This document shows, piece by piece, positions 35,092 through 44,090 of a DNA stretch of 64,000 bases. Location of the stretch: positions 1 through 64,000 of the forward strand of contig NZ_JBQAJM010000010.1 of NCBI RefSeq assembly GCF_052030685.1, given 5' to 3'. How positions within the stretch are numbered: position 1 is the first letter of the stretch; every line of letters starts with the position of its first letter. Under the pieces are notes generated by a model. The model searched no databases. It saw nothing but the letters and a program-made list of their open reading frames with translations, and was not told the origin of the DNA. Position numbers and translations under genes: made by a program. The stretch comes from Caedibacter sp052030685 (GTDB taxonomy: Bacteria; Pseudomonadota; Gammaproteobacteria; Francisellales; Francisellaceae).

Positions 35092-35200
35092 CATCGTCCC
35101 CTCGGCATAAGTCGAAGCGATGCACTGAGCGTAAGTCGAAGGGTAGCTTGGGAAAATCACACATAGATAAAGGCTTCGACTCACGCTCAGCCAACGCTTA
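35092..35200. repeat. REP/BIME-like repeats, locus 3
   Basis: Arms AAGTCGAAGCGATGCACTGAGCG and GTCGAAGGG (35109-35144), then CTTCGACTCACGCTCAGCC (35172-35192). Same family as at 10761, 22007, 56636 and 60961. The 463-base spacer 35068-35530 is otherwise occupied by the inverted-repeat element at 35291-35412. Confidence 0.75.
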
Positions 35201-35290
35201 TACAATCAAAGTGGGTCGGAATATTGTCGTCGCCGTCAAAATTAAAAAAGCTTTATTGCATATTAAATTTAGGAAACCAAATAATTTAAG

Positions 35291-35412
35291 CTCCTCAGAT
35301 TATCCCTGCTGTTATATTCCTTGTTGATACTCAAATGGGGGTCGAGTTACCAGCTACTTTTGCTATCACTTCACATGGGGTAATGCTGTGTAGCAAAGCA
35401 CAATCTGAGGAG
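35291..35412. other. nested inverted-repeat element, 122 bases (RNA or MITE)
   Basis: CTCCTCAGATT (35291-35301) is perfectly mirrored by AATCTGAGGAG (35402-35412). Inside, ACTC..GAGT (about 35330-35346) and TTTGCTA (35358-35364) with TAGCAAA (35391-35397) form two more stems. There is no open frame of note. It could be a structured RNA or a short non-coding transposable element; no second copy is seen in this window. Confidence 0.5.
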
Positions 35413-35530
35413 TGCTCAAATCATAATAAATAATTATAACTATGTCTAGCGCAGCAACGTTAAATGTTGGTAAAAAATCATTGTGTATATGAAGTGATCA
35501 GTCTGTTTTTGACGTTTCCTTTAGCAAATT

Positions 35531-36673
35531 TTAAGGCAGAAAGATATGCAAAAGGTCATTTAAAAAGCGTTGGCCTAGCTCAGTGGGTATAAGGTGTTGT
35601 GATTTCTTTGTTAGTAACTCACGAGCGATTGCCTCGTTAAGTTGTGAAGCAATGGCATCAATACTAAGCCCTGTAGCCTGCTCAAATTGGCTAATCGAAA
35701 AACCACGTTGTAAACGTAGTGCATTTAGCATAAATTCATAAGGGCGCTCGTCAGTGGCAATATCACTGGCACCATAAGGGAACTGTAACTCCTGCATATA
35801 AATCTTGGGGTTTTTGCGTTTCCAATGGCGTCTGATAGTGCCAGTTTCGGGTAAAGTAATCTTGCCATGGGCGCCGGCGCCGATCCCAATATAATCACCA
35901 AACTGCCAATAGTTTAGGTTATGTTTGGCTTGATATTCACTATCTTTACAATAGGCAGAAGTTTCGTATTGTGTAAATCCAGATGCTTGAATCAATGCCT
36001 TGCCTTGTTGCTCGATGGTGAATAATAAATCTTCATCTGGAAGCTTTGGTGGTTTGACGGCAAAGGCGGTATTGGGTTCTAATGTTAATTGATACCAAGA
36101 TAAGTGGGTCGGGTTTAATGCGAGCGCTTCGCGTAAATCAAACAGTGCATCATCAACACTTTGATCAGGTAAGCCATGCATTAAATCGATATTGAAATTA
36201 TCAAATCCGGCATGAGTTAATTCATTGACAGCGTTATAGACATTTTGTGCATTGTGAATACGACCAAGTGTCTTCAATTTGTCATTTTGCAGACTTTGCA
36301 CGCCAAGAGAAATGCGATTGATGCCCATGGCTTTATAGTCACTGAATTTACCGTGCTCAATGGTGCCAGGATTCGCCTCAATGGTGATCTCAGCATGATC
36401 AGCAATAAGTTGATGCTTAGATAAATGCTCAAAAAGTTTTGATAGCTCATTACTTGGAAATAACGAAGGTGTCCCACCACCTAAAAAGATGCTGTCAAAT
36501 TGCCGACCTTGTAAATCGTGTGCATGACTTTGCAAATCTAATAATAACGTATCCAAATAAGCTTGCGCTGGAATATCGCCCTTTAAGTGATGTGAGTTAA
36601 AGTCACAATAAGGGCACTTTCTAACACACCAAGGGAAATGAATATAAAGGCTTAAAGGAGGAAGTTTTAGCAT
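35531..36673 (-). CDS. hemW: radical SAM heme chaperone HemW
   Basis: A 380-aa HemN-like radical SAM protein with CxxxCxxC at Cys16, Cys20 and Cys23 (PWCVRKCPYC). GGGTPSLF and the family-specific HNLNYW motif follow; the latter distinguishes heme-binding HemW from coproporphyrinogen dehydrogenase HemN. A C-terminal HemN-C domain is present. rdgB, often adjacent, is not here. A Usp gene lies 21 bases upstream on the same strand. Confidence 0.92.
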   Translation of the reverse strand: MLKLPPLSLYIHFPWCVRKCPYCDFNSHHLKGDIPAQAYLDTLLLDLQSHAHDLQGRQFDSIFLGGGTPSLFPSNELSKLFEHLSKHQLIADHAEITIEANPGTIEHGKFSDYKAMGINRISLGVQSLQNDKLKTLGRIHNAQNVYNAVNELTHAGFDNFNIDLMHGLPDQSVDDALFDLREALALNPTHLSWYQLTLEPNTAFAVKPPKLPDEDLLFTIEQQGKALIQASGFTQYETSAYCKDSEYQAKHNLNYWQFGDYIGIGAGAHGKITLPETGTIRRHWKRKNPKIYMQELQFPYGASDIATDERPYEFMLNALRLQRGFSISQFEQATGLSIDAIASQLNEAIARELLTKKSQHLIPTELGQRFLNDLLHIFLP

Positions 36674-36694
36674 AAAAAAGAGAAATAAGAGAAA

Positions 36695-37129
36695 TTATTT
36701 TGGCTGCCCAATACGAATAACAAGTACATCACAATGCGCGCGTTGTAACACACCATTGGCTGTTGAACCAATAAAACGCTCAACACCATAACGACCATGA
36801 CTACCGATAACAACGATATCACAATTAAGCTCTTCGGCGAGTTTAACGATTTTACGTTTAGGTGAGCCGTGTAATAAATGAAAGTCTGCCTCAAGATCAA
36901 TTTGTGCTTCAAGTGCTTTCAAGTGCTTGAGGTTTTCTTCTTCTAGGTAATCTTCCAAATCAGAAATCGAAGGCACACCAGATGCCATATAATAAGGAAT
37001 ATGTGGTAAAACATTAACAACACTTAGTTTGGCATCATTACGTTTGGCTAAGGCAACAGCTTGTTCAATCACAGGTTTGTTGTCAGCATGTAAGTCAGTT
37101 GCCAGTAAAATATGTTTGTAATTCTTCAT
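36695..37129 (-). CDS. universal stress protein, UspA family
   Basis: The 144-aa single-domain Usp starts MKNYKHILLATDLH and ends with DIVVIGSHGRYGVERFIGSTANGVLQRAHCDVLVIR, the G-2x-G-9x-G(S/T) signature of ATP-binding members. I chose ATG 37129 because GGAG lies about 8 bases before it. The frame extends upstream to 37174 without family similarity. Confidence 0.9.
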   Translation of the reverse strand: MKNYKHILLATDLHADNKPVIEQAVALAKRNDAKLSVVNVLPHIPYYMASGVPSISDLEDYLEEENLKHLKALEAQIDLEADFHLLHGSPKRKIVKLAEELNCDIVVIGSHGRYGVERFIGSTANGVLQRAHCDVLVIRIGQPK

Positions 37130-37319
37130 CCTAAGTCTCCAGTGCAGTGTTTTAACGATTCTAACGATGATCATTCTAAAAAACTTCTTCTGTAAAAGAT
37201 AGTCAAAGCATCATCAAAAATAGTAACAAGCAACAAATAGCAGTTGAAATCTTAGGGGTAAAATTTTAAGCTAGCGACTGGTAATTTTTAAATAATCAAA
37301 ACAAGGGATAATCACACCA

Positions 37320-37643
37320 ATGAGTATGAATATGAGTAAGCTCATGCAGCAAGCGCAGAAAATGCAAGATCAAATGAAAAAAATGCAAGAAGAACAGGAA
37401 AAGCTAGAAGTCGTCGGTGAATCTGGTGCTGGTCTTGTTAAGGTCACAATGACAGGTAAGCATGATGTCAAGCGCGTTGAAATTGATCCAAGCTTATTGT
37501 CAGAAGATAAAGAAGTCCTAGAAGACTTATTAGCCGCTGCGGTGAATGATGCGGTTCGTCGTGTTGAGGAGAATAATAAAAGCTCAATGTCAGACATGAC
37601 GCAAGGCTTGAATTTACCACCTGGGTTTAAATTCCCATTTTAA
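37320..37643 (+). CDS. ybaB: nucleoid-associated protein YbaB/EbfC
   Basis: The 107-aa DNA-binding dimer has an N-terminal coiled helix rich in Met/Gln/Lys (MSKLMQQAQKMQDQMKKMQ), then GLVKVTMTGKHDVKRVEIDPSLL and the C-terminal GLNLPPGFKFPF. It directly precedes recR as in most proteobacteria, but dnaX, which usually lies upstream, is missing. Confidence 0.95.
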   Translation: MSMNMSKLMQQAQKMQDQMKKMQEEQEKLEVVGESGAGLVKVTMTGKHDVKRVEIDPSLLSEDKEVLEDLLAAAVNDAVRRVEENNKSSMSDMTQGLNLPPGFKFPF

Positions 37644-37672
37644 TGCCTTAGACATTAGCTCTAAAACGTACT

Positions 37673-38275
37673 ATGCAAAAACTATTTTCACCCAAAATCG
37701 AAGGCTTGATTGAGTCACTGAAGATATTGCCTGGTGTCGGTAAAAAAACCGCACAACGCATGGCAATTCAGTTGTTAGATAAAAAACAACAAGCCGCACA
37801 TGAGTTAGCTCAGGCGATTGAGAACGCGCTTGATGCGATAAAACATTGTCAGCAATGTAATATGCTATGTGAGGATGATTTGTGTCATATCTGTAGTAGT
37901 GTCAGACGTGATAATGCACAGCTGTGCATTGTTGAAAATATGCTCGATATGATGGCGATTGAATCAGCAGGTGTGTATGGTGGTAAGTATTTTATTTTGC
38001 ACGGTAGGATATCACCTTTGGATGGTATAGGTCCTAATGAGCTTAAGCTACCTAGACTTAAATTACTTGTAGCAAGTCTTGAGGTCAGTGAAATTGTGAT
38101 GGCGTTAAGTCCATCTGTTGAGGGTGAAACAACCGCACACTTTATTTCAGATATGTTAAAAGGTCATGCCTGCACGATCTCGCGTATTGGCTTTGGTGTA
38201 CCCTTTGGTGGTGAGCTTGAGTATCTTGATCAACAGACATTGACACACGCTTTTAAAGCACGCGTTAATTTTTAA
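37673..38275 (+). CDS. recR: recombination mediator RecR
   Basis: The 200-aa RecR has an HhH motif (ILPGVGKKTAQRMA), a zinc finger (CQQCNMLCEDDLCHIC), and a Toprim domain beginning LCIVEN and continuing with a YFILHGRISPLDGIGP loop. It acts with RecF/RecO to load RecA at gaps. It starts 29 bases after ybaB and shares its transcript. Confidence 0.96.
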   Translation: MQKLFSPKIEGLIESLKILPGVGKKTAQRMAIQLLDKKQQAAHELAQAIENALDAIKHCQQCNMLCEDDLCHICSSVRRDNAQLCIVENMLDMMAIESAGVYGGKYFILHGRISPLDGIGPNELKLPRLKLLVASLEVSEIVMALSPSVEGETTAHFISDMLKGHACTISRIGFGVPFGGELEYLDQQTLTHAFKARVNF

Positions 38276-38371
38276 TTCAACATTTGCGTAACTCCAGTGA
38301 AATAAAGCGCTATTCAATTGCGTTGGTTGTCGTTATAATTTTGACGTTTTAGATAAAATTATAGTGAAAAT

Positions 38372-39778
38372 ATGCAGATTTCATCCTCAAAATCGCTGAC
38401 GCTGTTGCGTTTGGTGATGATTAATATTATTGCTGTTGATAGTTTACGTAATATATCCATTACCGCACAAGCCGGCTGGGTTGTGGTGAGTTTCTACATT
38501 TTGGCAGCGATTGTATTTTTAATCCCTTGTGCTTTATTAACAGCAGAGATGGCAACGGGCTATTCCAAAAACGGTGGTATCTATCTGTGGACGAAAGAGG
38601 CCTTTGGTGCCAAAACGGGATTTGTGATTTTATGGCTGCAATGGGTCTATAATCTTGTGTGGTTTCCCTCAATATGTGGCTTTTTTGCAGGGATTATTGC
38701 CTATATTATCGCACCATGGTTTGGTCTAAATCCTAATGAGCTTGTCATGAGTCCGTGGTATATGATCAGTATGAGCTTGTGCATGTTCTGGCTAGCAACG
38801 ATTATTAATTTATTTGGAATCAAAACGTCAAGTACCTTAAGTGTTATTGGTGCAATCGTTGGTACATTAATGCCGATGTTGTTGATTATTGGCTTGGCAT
38901 TATTTTGGGTTATGGCAGGGCAGCCTATCTTAAAGCCGCAAACAGTCTCAGATGTATTGCCAAGCTTTGCGAATATCGGCAGTTGGGGATTGTTTTTGAC
39001 GGTGATGTTTAGCTTATTTGGTTTAGAGATGAGCTCTATTCATGCCGGAAATGTCAAAAACCCCAAGAAGAACTTCCCTAAAGCATTATTGATTTCCAGT
39101 ATTGTTATTTTATTGTCACTGATATTATCCAATATTGCGATCTTTACGGTGAATAGTAGCACAGGTGGGCAGGTGGATATTGTGACAGGGCTTATGGCAT
39201 CATTTCATTATTTCTTTACGCAATTTAATATGCCGTGGATGTCAGATGTTATTGCATTAACCTTGGTGCTTGGCGCGTTTACCACGGTGGCTGCTTGGAT
39301 TATGGGATTATCACGCGCTTTTACGGTGGCTGCTGAGGATGGACTCATTAGTAAAAAATTGGCGCAAACCAATAAATATGAAGCACCGAGTAAAGTACTT
39401 ATTTTGCAAGGTATTATCTTTTCTTTGTTTTGTTTAAGCTATGTGTTGATGCCAAGTGTTAATTCAGCCTATTGGTTTTTAAGTGCATTAACTGCACAAC
39501 TTGCTGTGCTAGCCTATATTGGTATGTTTGCCGCAGCGATTAAATTACGTCGCCAAAACCAACCAAAACCTGGGCAATATATTATTTTCGGGGGTGTCAA
39601 GGGCACCATTTCAATGGCTGTCTTGGGCTTTGTTGGCTGTGTTATTGCGATTAGTGTTGGTTTTATTCCGACATCAGATGTCACGATGTCAGCAGTAAAC
39701 TTTGATTTACTGCTACTCACTGGAATTATAATAGCGTTAGTGATCCCTTATGCTATCACGCGTAATTATCAAGCTTGA
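38372..39778 (+). CDS. APC-superfamily amino acid permease
   Basis: The 468-aa permease has about twelve membrane helices. TM1 has a short unwound-type motif (NIIAVDSLRNIS). EMATGYSKNGGIYLWTKEAFG near residue 60 is typical of the GadC/YjeM-like glutamate:GABA antiporter branch. The substrate is not determined by sequence. It lies 96 bases after recR, probably with its own promoter. Confidence 0.82.
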   Translation: MQISSSKSLTLLRLVMINIIAVDSLRNISITAQAGWVVVSFYILAAIVFLIPCALLTAEMATGYSKNGGIYLWTKEAFGAKTGFVILWLQWVYNLVWFPSICGFFAGIIAYIIAPWFGLNPNELVMSPWYMISMSLCMFWLATIINLFGIKTSSTLSVIGAIVGTLMPMLLIIGLALFWVMAGQPILKPQTVSDVLPSFANIGSWGLFLTVMFSLFGLEMSSIHAGNVKNPKKNFPKALLISSIVILLSLILSNIAIFTVNSSTGGQVDIVTGLMASFHYFFTQFNMPWMSDVIALTLVLGAFTTVAAWIMGLSRAFTVAAEDGLISKKLAQTNKYEAPSKVLILQGIIFSLFCLSYVLMPSVNSAYWFLSALTAQLAVLAYIGMFAAAIKLRRQNQPKPGQYIIFGGVKGTISMAVLGFVGCVIAISVGFIPTSDVTMSAVNFDLLLLTGIIIALVIPYAITRNYQA

Positions 39779-39982
39779 AATGATCTACCCAGCAATTGGC
39801 ACTGTTTAAATTTTTTGGGGTATTATAAAAAATAACACTCACATTATTGAAACTGGGAAGTCATGAAAATTTTTACGGAGATACTAAAGGCAGTTAGCTT
39901 ACACGAATATCTAAATATTCCCCAAAACTTGTTTTATTACTATAATGACTTGGGATATAAGATATTATGATGATCATGAAAA

Positions 39983-40058
39983 TGGTGGGTCGTGCAGGAT
40001 TCGAACCTGCGACCAATTGGTTAAAAGCCAACTGCTCTACCAACTGAGCTAACGACCC
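39983..40058 (-). tRNA. tRNA-Lys(TTT)
   Basis: On the minus strand the cloverleaf begins GGGTCGTTAGCTCAG, with anticodon loop CTTTTAA (TTT) and T-loop GGTTCGAATCC. It ends with discriminator A and an encoded CCA. 76 bases. Confidence 0.97.
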
Positions 40059-40100
40059 TAAGACAGGGCACATTATAGGGAATATGGAGTCAATTGCAAT

Positions 40101-40694
40101 ATGAAGATGAAAAAAAATAGCAAAAATAGCAAAAAGGGCAAAAAGGACAAAAATAAGAAGTGTGTTCGAAGTTTAGGCTTTAGCTTGATTGAAGGGATGG
40201 TTGTTATCGTTGTGATGGCGATTGTTATTGCGGTTGCCGTACCTATGATGATCGGCACCTTTGGGCGTGCTAATTCAGAAATTTATTTAGATAAAGTCAA
40301 AGCGGCATTAGAGCTAGGCCGAATCACAGCGATGTCAGAGGCAACATCGGTTTTTCTATGCCCTAGTGCTGATGGTGAGACTTGTACAACGGTACCAGAG
40401 AGTAATTGGGGGGATAATCGCTTGATTCTATTTACAAGCTCAGATGGTGTGTCCACTGATGTTGATCGCATTATTACAACGATTGAGGCACCTGCAGCAG
40501 GAGAATATATATCAAGTACAAATGGTGATACAGTCGAGTTTAGACCAAGTGGATTGTCTTCAACAGCCGCATCATTGCGTTATTGCGCCACCGTTGATAA
40601 CCAAGGAGCGGGGCGTTATGATCGAGAAGTGGTGATTAATATGATTGGTAGAATTCGACTTGATATTAATAGTGATTCACAAGTTTGCTCTTAA
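40101..40694 (+). CDS. FimT/GspH-like minor pseudopilin
   Basis: The 197-aa prepilin has a PilD site at LG|FSLIEGM (cleavage before Phe27, with Glu at +5), followed by the hydrophobic helix VVIVVMAIVIAVAVPMM. A GspH/FimT globular domain has cysteine pairs (FLCPSADGETC, RYCAT.., QVC). The leader before the cleavage site is 26 residues and contains about 12 lysines. That is long for a type IVa leader, and no in-frame alternative start lies nearer. GGAG lies 11 bases upstream. The gene is isolated from other pilus genes and its stop overlaps that of holA. Confidence 0.82.
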   Translation: MKMKKNSKNSKKGKKDKNKKCVRSLGFSLIEGMVVIVVMAIVIAVAVPMMIGTFGRANSEIYLDKVKAALELGRITAMSEATSVFLCPSADGETCTTVPESNWGDNRLILFTSSDGVSTDVDRIITTIEAPAAGEYISSTNGDTVEFRPSGLSSTAASLRYCATVDNQGAGRYDREVVINMIGRIRLDINSDSQVCS

Positions 40695-41683
40695 TGTAAT
40701 TGACAAACTAACTCAGTTAACGCTTGTTCTACATCACCTTGTTCAATTCCTTTAATCAATAAATCAATCATGAAGCATTGATTAAAAAGCTTGGCATAAT
40801 GTTGTTTGCTAAATTTCTTAGATAGTCGCGCATAAGGGGCTTGCCGTGTTTTCCAGATATTATTGCGCATAAAAGTTTGTTGTTGCTGTTGTGGCGTTTG
40901 CGTGCTTAGGTTATAGCAAATGCGTAGCTCTTTTAGAATTGCCCAAAGAATAATGGCATTTTCAATGCGTTCTTTGAATAGGTGTTGTAATATCACCAGT
41001 GAGCGAGCCATGTTTTGTTCAATAAGGCTTTGCGCTAGATCAAACACATCGTAATTCATCGCATTAGATAGGTACTCAGACAGTGACTTATCATCAAAAT
41101 GCGTTTGCGGTTGATGTTGCAGCAAGCTAATCATTTGATTGGCAGCAAAGAGATTGCCTTCGGTTTTTTGTGCTAAAAGCATCAAGGCATCTTCGGTTAA
41201 TGTAATCGGTTTATTTAGAGAGCTAAGTTCAAGTTTAATCAGTCTAATCGACTCTTGAATGCTAACTGGCCACACTTGAATATATAGCGCTTGTTGAACA
41301 ATTGATTGAAACCATTTGGTTTTTTGTTGTGCGCTTGTTAGGTCATCAAATATCAATAAGAAGCGATCACTCTGTGAGGTGTTGTTAAGGCAGTCAACAA
41401 GTAGTTTTTGTGCCTTTTTATCCGGCGCTTTAGTGATCGTTAGCTGTAATAAACGTTCTTCAGCAAACAAGCTAAAGCTATTAAAGTTACTTTGCAAAAA
41501 GTCGTATTGTTGGTTGATGATTTGTGTGCGTAAGATCTCAAAGTTTTGTGCTTTATATTTGGCATTGATTTCTTCAATGAGTTTATTTTTTTGATAAGGC
41601 TCTTTGCCGGTGATGATATAAGAAGGGAAGTCTTTTTTTTCAATGGCTTTTAATGCTTCTAGATAATTAGTCGCTTTGATCAT
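40691..41683 (-). CDS. holA: DNA polymerase III delta subunit
   Basis: The 330-aa clamp-loader wrench subunit has YIITGKEPYQKNKLIEEI near the N-terminus, ERLLQLTITKAPDKKAQKLL, and ALMLLAQKTEGNLFAANQMISLL in the lid domain. Sequence is divergent, as usual for HolA. It is the third gene of plsY-mutM-holA, 12 bases after mutM. The usual partners lptE and leuS are not adjacent. Confidence 0.9.
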   Translation of the reverse strand: MIKATNYLEALKAIEKKDFPSYIITGKEPYQKNKLIEEINAKYKAQNFEILRTQIINQQYDFLQSNFNSFSLFAEERLLQLTITKAPDKKAQKLLVDCLNNTSQSDRFLLIFDDLTSAQQKTKWFQSIVQQALYIQVWPVSIQESIRLIKLELSSLNKPITLTEDALMLLAQKTEGNLFAANQMISLLQHQPQTHFDDKSLSEYLSNAMNYDVFDLAQSLIEQNMARSLVILQHLFKERIENAIILWAILKELRICYNLSTQTPQQQQQTFMRNNIWKTRQAPYARLSKKFSKQHYAKLFNQCFMIDLLIKGIEQGDVEQALTELVCQLH

Positions 41684-41695
41684 TATTCTTTTCCC

Positions 41696-42514
41696 CTATG
41701 GTTGGCATTGTGGGCAATAGAAGGTGTTGCGTTGATTGATAACAACTGAGGCAATGGCTGTTGAACAGGTTGGGCATGTTTTGTCTTTTTGCCCGTAAAC
41801 TGCTAAAGATTGGGCAAAATAGCCAGGTTTGCCTGTGGCATTTTTGTAGTCTTTTAACGTAGTGCCACCGGCTTTAATCGCTTGCAACAAAGTGAATTTA
41901 ATGGCATCGATAAGCTTTTTTAGCTCATTTTGTGTTAAAGTATTGGCAGGTTTCAATGGTGAAATGCCTGCTTTAAATAAACTTTCACAAGCATAGATAT
42001 TACCAACACCAACCACAATTTTGTTATCCATAATGACACTTTTAACCGCTTGTGTACGTGCTTTAAGTGCGCGTTGCAAATAGTGACTATTAAAGTGTTG
42101 TGTTAATGGCTCAGGACCGTAGTTTAAAAAGTATTTATGTGCCAAAGGATCACTGTTGGTAATGTCCCAATAACCAAAGCGCCGTGGATCATGATAAAAG
42201 ATCGTTTGACCGTCATCAAGTTGTAAAACAATATGATCATGTTTTTTATGCTGGTAGGTATTACTGTCAACGATTTGTAACACGCCTGACATGCCAAGAT
42301 GAATAATTAACGCATAATCATCTAAAGTGATAATCAAATGCTTGCCGCGCCTTGAGATATCATGAATGCATTGGTTAGTCACTTTATCACTAAGTTTAGG
42401 ATCCAATGGGTAGCGTAGTTTATTAATATAAGTATTAGCAGTTATGATCTGGCGCTTTAAACAATGTAAACTAAGACCATTTTTAACCGTCTCAACTTCA
42501 GGTAATTCAGGCAT
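41696..42514 (-). CDS. mutM: formamidopyrimidine-DNA glycosylase
   Basis: Removes 8-oxoguanine and FapyG. The N-terminus is MPELPEVETVKNGL (Pro2 and Glu3 catalytic), GRGKHLII carries the conserved lysine, and the H2TH region GVGNIYACESLFKAGISPL is clear. A C-terminal zinc finger (CPTC..YCPQC) ends the 272-aa protein. It overlaps the plsY 3' end by 8 bases. Confidence 0.97.
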   Translation of the reverse strand: MPELPEVETVKNGLSLHCLKRQIITANTYINKLRYPLDPKLSDKVTNQCIHDISRRGKHLIITLDDYALIIHLGMSGVLQIVDSNTYQHKKHDHIVLQLDDGQTIFYHDPRRFGYWDITNSDPLAHKYFLNYGPEPLTQHFNSHYLQRALKARTQAVKSVIMDNKIVVGVGNIYACESLFKAGISPLKPANTLTQNELKKLIDAIKFTLLQAIKAGGTTLKDYKNATGKPGYFAQSLAVYGQKDKTCPTCSTAIASVVINQRNTFYCPQCQP

Positions 42515-43100
42515 TTTTCTTTTGACCTATTTTGCTTTCGCTACCATTGATAAGACGTTTGATATTCTCGTGATGACGCACAATCACAATAATAGCGATA
42601 ATGATAAACGGCAGTGCAGTGTTAAAACTAAAGATAAAAATCACACAAAGAGCAGAAACAATCGTCGCAATTAATGCAGACAATGAAGAGTATTTGGTAA
42701 TTAAAGCGCATATGAGCCAGGCGGCAAGAAAGATCATGCCAATCAACCAATAAAATCCAAGAATGACACCGATTAAGGTTGCTACACCTTTACCACCTTT
42801 AAAGCCAAAGAACACAGGAAATATATGACCAAGGATCGCGGCAAGTGCGACATAACCAATCTCAGTTGCGCTTAAATGTAAAGCATGTGCAATGAGTACG
42901 GGAATTAAGCCTTTTAGTGCGTCACCCAACAGCGTGATTGCTGCGGCCTTTTTGCCCCCAAGACGCAAGACATTGGTCGCTCCTGGATTACCGGAGCCAA
43001 TACTGCGTGGTGAAGGTAAACCCATGAATTTACAGGTGATAATGGCACTATTAATTGAGCCAAATAAGTAGCCAATGATAAGCATTAAAACAAATAGCAT
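42507..43100 (-). CDS. plsY: glycerol-3-phosphate acyltransferase PlsY
   Basis: The 197-aa inner-membrane enzyme uses acyl-phosphate to acylate glycerol-3-phosphate. PlsY motifs are visible: YLFGSINSAIITCK, SIGSGNPGATNVLRLGG and FKGGKGVATLIGV. A charged cytoplasmic tail follows the last helix. First of the plsY-mutM-holA run, divergent from kdsA. Confidence 0.96.
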   Translation of the reverse strand: MLFVLMLIIGYLFGSINSAIITCKFMGLPSPRSIGSGNPGATNVLRLGGKKAAAITLLGDALKGLIPVLIAHALHLSATEIGYVALAAILGHIFPVFFGFKGGKGVATLIGVILGFYWLIGMIFLAAWLICALITKYSSLSALIATIVSALCVIFIFSFNTALPFIIIAIIVIVRHHENIKRLINGSESKIGQKKNA

Positions 43101-43238
43101 AATTGTGTACAGTATGATTTAAACTGCCCATGAGTGTCTGAATTTTTAAGTGCTAAGTCAAGCCCTCATTCAAGAAAGCTCTTCCTATTTATGCTAGTGC
43201 GCATTAAACTACTTCAAGTTATAGCTAAATTGGATCAT

Positions 43239-44075
43239 ATGATGAAATTATTAGACTTTGAAGTGGGGACTGATAAGCCATTTTTTTTAATTGCGGGACC
43301 TTGTGTTATTGAATCAGAGGCTTTAGCAATGGACACAGCAGGTTATTTAAAAGAGTTAACCGATGAGTTAGGTATTTCGTTTATTTATAAATCTTCTTTT
43401 GATAAAGCGAATCGCTCATCGATTAATAGCTTTAGAGGACCAGGAATTGACAAAGGGCTTGCGATTTTAGAAAAAGTAAAAAAGGAAATTAATGTTCCGA
43501 TATTAACGGATGCGCATGAAGATACACCATTAGCTGAGGTTGCAAGTGTTGTCGATGTATTGCAAACACCGGCTTTTTTATGTCGTCAGACAAACTTCAT
43601 CGTACGCGTATGTGAGCAAGGGTTGCCAGTTAATATTAAAAAGGGGCAGTTCTTAGCACCTTGGGATATGAAACAGGTGATGGAGAAAGCCAAATCAACG
43701 GGGAACCAGCAAGTAATGGCATGCGAAAGAGGTGCCAGCTTTGGTTATAACAATCTGGTGTCTGATATGCGCTCATTAGCGGTTATGAGGGAAACTGGTT
43801 GCCCTGTGGTGTATGATGCAACACACTCAGTGCAACTGCCAGGGGGGCAGGGGAATGTCTCAGGTGGGCAACGTGAATTTGTACCAGTGCTTGCACGTGC
43901 AGCTATTGCTGCAGGCATTTCAGGCATATTTATGGAAACGCATCCCAATCCAGCCAAGGCCTTAAGTGATGGACCAAATGCATTACCAATTCAAAAAATG
44001 AAGTCATTATTAATGCAACTTCAACAGATTGATCGTATTGTTAAATCACAACCTCTATTAGAAAACACACTTTAA
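43239..44075 (+). CDS. kdsA: 3-deoxy-8-phosphooctulonate (KDO-8-P) synthase
   Basis: Condenses PEP with arabinose 5-phosphate for LPS inner-core KDO. FLIAGPCVIESE at the N-terminus, FIYKSSFDKANRSS, LTDAHEDTPLAEVASVVDVLQTPAFL, KKGQFLAPWDMK and YDATHSVQLPGG are all family signatures. I chose ATG 43239 (278 aa). The frame extends to 43134 without family similarity; ATG 43242 is an equally good start. A MATE transporter follows after 15 bases. Confidence 0.96.
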   Translation: MMKLLDFEVGTDKPFFLIAGPCVIESEALAMDTAGYLKELTDELGISFIYKSSFDKANRSSINSFRGPGIDKGLAILEKVKKEINVPILTDAHEDTPLAEVASVVDVLQTPAFLCRQTNFIVRVCEQGLPVNIKKGQFLAPWDMKQVMEKAKSTGNQQVMACERGASFGYNNLVSDMRSLAVMRETGCPVVYDATHSVQLPGGQGNVSGGQREFVPVLARAAIAAGISGIFMETHPNPAKALSDGPNALPIQKMKSLLMQLQQIDRIVKSQPLLENTL

Positions 44076-44090
44076 TCAACGTAGCTGATC

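Noticed and set aside
35070..35327. 85-aa open frame after the exported protein gene
   Set aside because: It runs through the REP-like repeats and the spacer; the product is low-complexity Lys/Ser/Arg and has no ribosome site.
39863..39967. 34-codon open frame MKIFTEILKAV.. between the permease and tRNA-Lys
   Set aside because: GGAAG lies only two bases before ATG and the peptide has no recognisable features; kept as possible but not annotated.
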